Assembly: GCA_904066235.2 (NCBI GenBank)
Contig: CAJFCV020000004.1
Coordinates: forward strand, 124,001 to 188,000
Length of the DNA: 64,000 nucleotides
Direction of reading: 5' to 3'
Origin: Bursaphelenchus xylophilus
Lineage: Eukaryota > Nematoda > Chromadorea > Rhabditida > Aphelenchoididae
Shown here: positions 58,701 to 64,000 of the stretch, piece by piece
Layout: each line of letters begins with the position of its first letter
Position numbering within the stretch: the stretch's first letter is position 1
Notes under the pieces: model-generated
The model's database searches: none
What the model saw: the letters and a program-made list of their open reading frames with translations, nothing else
Told to the model about the DNA's origin: nothing
Program-made: the position numbers and the translations under genes

Positions 58701-61700
58701 CGCCGGCGTCTATGAGCGACAGCTCACCATGGATGTAGGTGGATTTTTCAGCGTTAAAAAACAATGTTTTCAGCTGATCAACGCGTTAAAAACGCGGATA
58801 AATGTGATGCCAAAGCTGGATACGAATCATCTTGTGACTGATTCGGAGATGGCGGCAAGAGATCACAAAGTGCACAGTGATTATCTGAAACAAGTTGCGG
58901 CAAAGGAATGGATTTCGCGCGCCGAAATCGACCAGAAACTCGCGGAGTTTGCGAAAAAAGGGATGGAGAAGCCAATCTGTGCGTTAATCCATGGCCCACC
59001 TGGCTCTGGGAAGTCGGCGACAATCGCGCGACTGCATGAACAACTTACGGAACAGGGTTGCTATGTGATCACGAGATTCACACAGCTGACGGACTGCTCA
59101 ATGTACGCGAACGAACTGATCAAAGGGGCGTTTTTGACGGTAAGTTGGGGTTGGGAGGTCTGCAACTCGGTTTGGTGAAGCTGCTAAATTTCCCCGGAAA
59201 CATAACCAAAATTACCAATTTGCCCGGCAAAATGACCAAAATGACCAATTTGTCCGGCAAGACGAACAAAATGACCAATCTGCTTGGAAACATGATCAAA
59301 ATAACCAATCTGCCCGGAAACATGATCAAAATAACCAATCTGCCCGGCGAAATGACCAAAATTACCAATCTGCCCGGAAACATAACCAAAATTACCAATT
59401 TGCCCGGCGACATAGCCAAAATTACCATTCTGCCAAAAATGACCAATTTGCCCGAAAAAATAACCAGAATGATCAATCTGCCCGGCATGATATCCAAAAT
59501 GACCAATCTGCCCGTAACATAGCCAAAATGACCAATCGCCGGGCAACGTGGCCAAAATAACCAATATTCCCAGCAAAATGACCAATCTGCCCAAAATTAC
59601 CAATCTGCCCAGTCATTTGGCCAATTTTCCCGGTAGACACCCAACTTGACCAATATGCCCAATATGGCAATCTGCCCGGTCAAATTACCATCTACCCGGT
59701 CCTATTCCCAATCTAGCCCGTCAAATTTTCAATTTGCCCAAACTGCCGCAAAAATCTTCAATTTTCAGCTCTGCCAACTCGCCGGAATCGACCCCAACCC
59801 CATCTCGGCCTCATTTACCCTCGCCACAACCATCTCTCAAGCCAAATTACTGTTGGAAAAGGTGGACAAACCGGTCTTTTTGCTTCTGGACAACGCGAAT
59901 CATCTGAAGTTCGGGCGGAGTTTGAGTGAGATCGAAAAACCGCTGAAGAAGTTGCTGCCGAAGATGAGCATCATCTACACGGCGAACTCGGCGGACGCCC
60001 AGATCGACTGCTTCCCCATGGCCGAGGAGTTCTTGGCGTTGGAGCCGATCGCGGGCGAGCAATGCTTGGAGATTCTGAAGAGCGAAATGAAGGCGGCTTA
60101 TGGGGTGGTGCCCGAAAATATGAATATGCTACAGCAAATGGTGAGTGGAAATTTTTTGGTCTGTAAAATTGGTGATTAGTGAGCTGAAAGGAGCCTGAAT
60201 TTTGATTGAAGTTGAGAAGTTTTAAGATTTTAGAGGTCTTTTGGCAGTTTAGTCATCAAAAACATTGTTAAAGTCATCAGAAACGGAAACAAGCCCTTAA
60301 GGGGTAGAACATACGGGGTGGAACATATGGGGTGAAAAAATACGTAGTAAGCTCTGACTAGGTAAAGCAAATTAACAAAATTGCCGAGGTTTCGGATTTT
60401 CGAAGCGCAAGCTGCGCCCTGCTTTCGGCGGAAAAATTAGTGTACCGTAAAAATAAACTGCACTATCTTACTGAGCGTTCGAAGACGAAGAGAATGGTAT
60501 ATTACACGTTGCTGTTTAAGCACGTTTTTGTAACCTAGGGCGCAGCTCGCGCATTCAAAATTTGCGTTGTTTTTACAAAAAGTTGAATTAATACTTCTTT
60601 AGTTGATCACGGATGATGATAGATAACATTTTAATGTACTAAAAGACCTACGATGTTACACGATACTTTTTAAGCAAGTTTTAGTAACCTAGGGCGCAGC
60701 TCGCGCATTCAAAAAATTGCGTTCTTTTTAGTAAAAGTTAAATTTTAATACTCAGTGTTGATTTGTGATGACGTTAGAAGACATTTTGCTGTACTAAAAG
60801 ACCTAGAAATTCCGCAAAAAAGTCTTATCCAAACTTCCAGCACAAAACCGACTCCCTCGACCCGATTCTCGGCCGATTGCAAGCCAAAGAGTTGATGGAA
60901 GTGTCGCCCATTTTATTCTCGCGCATCGACCAATATCTGCAAAAACTGGAAGAGCAGTACGACCCGCAAACGGTCCGCATCATCTGCCAAATGTTGGCGG
61001 TTTCGCCGTTCGGCCTGACGTCGGCCGAGATCTCGGACGGCGTGCGTTTGGCCAACTTTCAGAACGGGATGGTCACAAAAGCGCAGAACTTGTTTTCGGC
61101 CATGCCAATGATGGTGTTCCGACGACTGGGTGAGTGAATTTTTTTCGATTTTTGATTTTTTTCAAATTTTTTTTACTTGTATAAGAAACGTTCCAGCACA
61201 ACTCTGCGTCCCGATTCAAATCGAAGACCGCGTCGCCTATCGAATTCGTCATCCAATAAACGCCGTCCTCATCCGCCAAAAATACATGCAAACGGCGACG
61301 GAGTTGGTGAAGACGAACGAAATCATGTCGGAGCTCTTCAAGACGGGGCCCAGTCTCGAGAACGGACGGCCGAATGCGCAGTCCGCGGGGATTGTCAACT
61401 ATCCGCCGGCGATTACGAAAGATACAAGAAGTTTGCGGAGGCTGCGTTATTCGTGGTATTATCTGCTGCATTCCGGTAGGTTTTTAGTGGGGTTTATTGG
61501 AAGATCCGAGTTGTAAATATCGACCAGTTTTCTTGTAAATTTCTCTACAATTTCAGCGAATATCGACGAATTAAAAAGCGAAGCGTTATGTGCATTCGAA
61601 TACATCGAAGGGGTATTTCAATTCTTTGGACTGACTCGACTTCTCACTGTGTTCGAGGAGTGTTTACAACAAGTTCTGCATCATGATTTGTTGGTTCTGT

Positions 61701-63545
61701 TTGAGCAAATTTTACTGCCGGCCATTCCCACACTGATCCATGATGGGAATCAGTTCGTTTCGGAGTTTATCAACCGTTTGAGGTATCGGCGGGGTAAGGA
61801 TGATTTTTGGCTCTTTGATTTGTCAGTTTGGGCAAGTTGACCGGTCAAATTGGCAACTTGAGCGGTCAAATTAGCCAACTTGAATTTTTTGAATGAGTGA
61901 TTTTTCAATTTGACCGGTCACTTTGGGCAAGCTGACTGGTCAAATTGGCAACTTGACCGGTCAAATTGGGAAAGTTCACTGGTCAAATTGGCAACTTGAT
62001 CGGTGAAACTAGCCAACTTGAATTTTTTGAATGAGTGATTTTTCAATTTGACCGGTCACTTTGGGCAAGCTCACTGGTCAAATTGGCAACTTGACCGGTC
62101 AAATTGGGAAAGTTCACTGGTCAAATTGGCAACTTGATCGGTGAAACTAGCCAACTTGAATTTTTTGAATGAGTGATTTTTCAATTTGACCGGTCACTTT
62201 GGGCAAGCTGACTGGTCAAATTGGCAACTTGACCGGTCAAATTGGGAAAGTTCACTGGTCAAATTGGCAACTTGATCGGTGAAACTAGCCAACTTGAATT
62301 TTTTGAATGAGTGATTTTTCAATTTGACCGGTCACTTTGGGCAAGCTGACTGGTCAAATTGGCAACTTGACCGGTCAAATTGGGAAAGTTCACTGGTCAA
62401 ATTGGCAACTTGATCGGTGAAACTAGCCAACTTGAATTTTTTGAATGAGTGATTTTTCAATTTGACCGGTCACTTTGGGCAAGCTCACTGGTCAAATTGG
62501 CAACTTGACCGGTCAAATTGGGAAAGTTCACTGGTCAAATTGGCAACTTGATCGGTGAAACTAGCCAACTTGAATTTTTTGAATGAGTGATTTTTCAATT
62601 TGACCGGTCACTTTGGGCAAGCTGACTGGTCAAATTGGCAACTTGACCGGTCAAATTGGGAAAGTTCACTGGTCAAATTGGCAACTTGATCGGTGAAACT
62701 AGCCAACTTGAATTTTTTGAATGAGTGATTTTTCAATTTGACCGGTCACTTTGGGCAAGCTGACTGGTCAAATTGGCAACTTGACCGGTCAAATTGGGAA
62801 AGTTCACTGGTCAAATTGGCAACTTGATCGGTGAAACTAGCCAACTTGAATTTTTTGAATGAGTGATTTTTCAATTTGACCGGTCAGTTTGGGCAAGTTG
62901 CCCGGTCAAATTGGCAACTTGACCGGCCAAATTGGCCACCTGAAAATTCCAAATTTGACAAGGCAAGGTCGCAACTTGGCTGCTCAAGTTGCTAATCTGA
63001 CATCTCAAGTCAAATTATTTGACAACTTCTCATGGTATTTCGGTCGAAATCATCTCAAAATTCAAAAAAGCGACCTCCCGAGCTTCACAACTCGGTTAAC
63101 TTCTGTAAGTAATCGTTTTTGCAGCCATGAACAGCGAGTACCTGAACGAGCTGATTGAGCAGGCCATGTTGTGGACCGACTTCTACACGAACGGCTCGTT
63201 GCTCGTCCCCATGACGTGTTGGATAAATCCGCCGAAGATGAAGCAAGTGGTCAGCTTCGAGGTCCCATTCCAGGCGACCAAACCCATCCTGCATCCCACC
63301 TGCAATCATCAGCATCTCCTGATCGCGGGTGATAACGCGGATCTGGGCGCCATTTACATGTATCATATTGCGTCGCAGATCCTTTTCAAGACTTTTCGAG
63401 GTGAGTCCGCACGTTGGGAGGGCGGGGTAATCTTTTGGTTTCAGCTCACACTGACCGGGTAACTTCTTTTCAAACATCATCAGATGGCACCTTCTTCACG
63501 TCCACCTCGCACGACGCTTCCGTTCGGGTCTGGTCGATTTTAAAT
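55746..63545 (+). CDS. NWD-like STAND ATPase (NACHT and WD repeats), partial at 3' end
   Basis: Probable signalling STAND ATPase resembling NACHT and WD-repeat proteins NWD1/2; role unknown. Exons: 55746-55917, 56463-56635, 56669-56768, 57549-57815, 58529-58734, 58774-59139, 59769-60140, 60841-61129, 61197-61479 (end uncertain), 61558-61793, 63125-63400, 63445-63545; 947 aa so far. Order: Ser/Lys/Pro-rich start; a block with CFIGDKYGDPQMP typical of NWD N-terminal regions; NTPase with P-loop GPPGSGKS (380-387) and Walker B-like FLLLDNANHL (from 465); helical region; then WD repeats (SHDASVRVWS). The reading frame is open back to the acceptor at 55706, so residues before the chosen ATG may exist. 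Intron 2 is 33 nt. At exon 9 the best donor (61476) gives the wrong phase; a weaker donor (AG|GTTTTT) restores it. After 63545 a donor is present, but read-through gives a stop at 63660-63662. Confidence 0.8.
56125..56410. repeat. Family C repeat inside NWD-like intron 1
   Basis: GCGTATAACTTGGGAACTAATGG at the left; TTTGCAGATTGCCGGAGGGC near 56317 and CCCAAAAAATAGAATCACTG near 56358. Shares these landmarks with 32572-32850 and the thioesterase-intron fold-back. Confidence 0.5.
56858..57490 (+). repeat. Tandem repeat, about 130-bp unit, NWD-like intron 3
   Basis: The landmark GACATGTTATA occurs at 56921, 57048, 57184, 57311 and 57441 (spacings 127, 136, 127, 130). Each unit also carries CCCTCACTGGCGAAGAGGCC, AAAAGGCGAAGAGGCCC and TTTTTTCAAGAAAAATTG. 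Five units fill most of intron 3. Confidence 0.9.
57885..58455 (+). repeat. Short-unit minisatellite, NWD-like intron 4
   Basis: Degenerate units of about 17-21 bp based on GGTCAGATTGGGCAAATTGCC and TTGACCGGTCAAA, interrupted by a longer recurring phrase TTTTTGAATGAGTGATTTTTCAATTTGATCGGTCAG (two copies about 120 bp apart). The same phrase occurs in the 138-bp repeat of intron 10. Confidence 0.85.
59190..59740 (+). repeat. 30-bp minisatellite, NWD-like intron 6
   Basis: The motif TGCCCGG or a close variant recurs exactly every 30 bp at 59221, 59251, 59281, 59311, 59341, 59371 and 59401, then degenerates to about 59740. The core ACCAATCTGCCCGG is close to the reverse complement of the intron 4 unit. 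Because 30 is a multiple of three, long open frames appear on both strands; they are repeat artefacts. Confidence 0.9.
61830..63010 (+). repeat. 138-bp satellite-like tandem repeat, NWD-like intron 10
   Basis: GAATGAGTGATTTTTCAATT starts at 61891, 62029, 62167, 62305, 62443, 62581, 62719 and 62857, exactly 138 bp apart each time. The seven units between these starts are nearly identical. A diagnostic base (GCTGACTGG or GCTCACTGG) follows the order G, C, G, G, C, G, G. Within each unit are shorter subrepeats of GGTCAAATTGGCAACTTGACC. The eighth unit and the flanks are diverged. Confidence 0.95.
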
Positions 63546-63740
63546 GTGAGTTTAAAGAGTTTAAAGATTGCCGCGCAATTAGCGTTCGTCGAGTGGCTCA
63601 CAAGCGGAATACCATTTTGCGGAGCCTCAAAAGCCTCCACAATTCCCCAGAAGTTAGCATAAACCAAGTCATATAAAAGCTATGTCTCGTCACCAATTAG
63701 ATAATCAATCTCATTTCTCTTTCTTCGTGTGCGGTGGTCC

Positions 63741-63746
63741 AATAAA
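63741..63746 (+). terminator. Candidate poly(A) signal AATAAA
   Basis: GGTCCAATAAACTTT lies 79 nt after the in-frame stop reached if the donor at 63546 is not used (63660-63662). It would mark a short form or the real end of the NWD-like gene; it could equally be chance. Confidence 0.3.
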
Positions 63747-63804
63747 CTTTACTCTTAATCTTGTGTCTACTATCTTCTACCTATCCACCTTTGATCCTAC
63801 ACCA

Positions 63805-64000
63805 TAACCACATGTGTGACGCACAGATTTTCTTCAAATCTTGCACACACTTTGGCTGTGGGCCGCATAACAATCGCTGAAAGTTTCAGCCCGCGCTTCC
63901 CAGGGACAGCCGAGATATTGATCGATCTTTAGAGAGAGCACGCGAAATGCGGAGACCATAGAGAAAGAAACACTTTTTGGCTATAACTTTGCTAGTTTTG
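63805..64000 (-). repeat. Diverged MITE family B copy, cut by the window end
   Basis: ATGTGTGACGCACAGATTTTC, then GCCGAGATATTGATCG, AGAGAGAGCACGCGAAATGCGGAG and TTTTTGGCTATAACTTTG match the reverse consensus. Confidence 0.7.

Noticed and set aside
59058..59670. Long open frames on both strands (154 codons plus; 128-139 codons minus) in NWD-like intron 6
   Set aside because: They arise because the 30-bp minisatellite is a multiple of three; the repeat has no stop in these frames. Flanking exon boundaries place it inside an intron.
61830..63010. Regular repeats that could suggest a CRISPR array
   Set aside because: Units are head-to-tail without unique spacers, in a eukaryotic intron.

Overview
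This window is nuclear DNA from a nematode. The basis is gene content (a non-canonical L1CAM most like LAD-2, a Swr1/SRCAP-type remodeller with a worm-like gene structure), very short introns (33-44 nt is common) with TTTTCAG/TTTTAG acceptors, and acceptor-like sites 4-76 nt before several start codons, as expected for spliced-leader trans-splicing. Exons are fairly GC-rich; introns and intergenic DNA are AT-rich and packed with fold-back repeats. The species is not identified.

Layout. 1-2.8 kb: repeats. 2.83-5.15 kb, minus strand: a complete six-exon peroxisomal acyl-CoA thioesterase (ACOT8/TesB family, 358 aa, C-terminal SKL). 5.2-17.2 kb: no supported gene, but several fold-back elements, including a 1.4-kb one. 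17.27-23.19 kb, plus: a complete 14-exon L1CAM-family adhesion receptor (6 Ig + 5 FnIII + TM, 1231 aa). 24.30-25.57 kb, plus: a small three-exon membrane protein of unknown function. 25.96-33.43 kb, plus: a complete 14-exon SRCAP/Swr1-type ATPase (1301 aa). 34.38-39.41 kb, plus: complete RNA polymerase III subunit RPC2 (9 exons, 1128 aa). 39.4-55.7 kb: a repeat-rich interval with a modular 4.7-kb inverted-repeat element, many MITEs and a 3.3-kb near-perfect palindrome ending about 60 bp before the next start codon. 55.75 kb to the window end, plus: a STAND-type NACHT/WD-repeat (NWD-like) ATPase whose WD region is cut short by the window edge or by a real early stop.

The genes do not form one pathway. 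The small membrane protein, the SRCAP-like gene and RPC2 lie head-to-tail. Their intercistronic spacing is about 330 nt from poly(A) signal to acceptor, once a 512-bp hAT-type insertion with an 8-bp target duplication is subtracted from the SRCAP-RPC2 gap. They may be an operon; this is inference.

The most unusual content is repeat architecture: (i) the 3.3-kb palindrome with about 1.5-kb arms in exact register, TA duplications and Tc1/Tc3-like paired internal sites; (ii) tandem repeats in four introns of the NWD-like gene, one with a 138-bp unit and a three-unit higher-order pattern, several built on the self-complementary core TTGACCGGTCAA; (iii) fold-back DNA inside introns of every multi-exon gene or beside its promoter.
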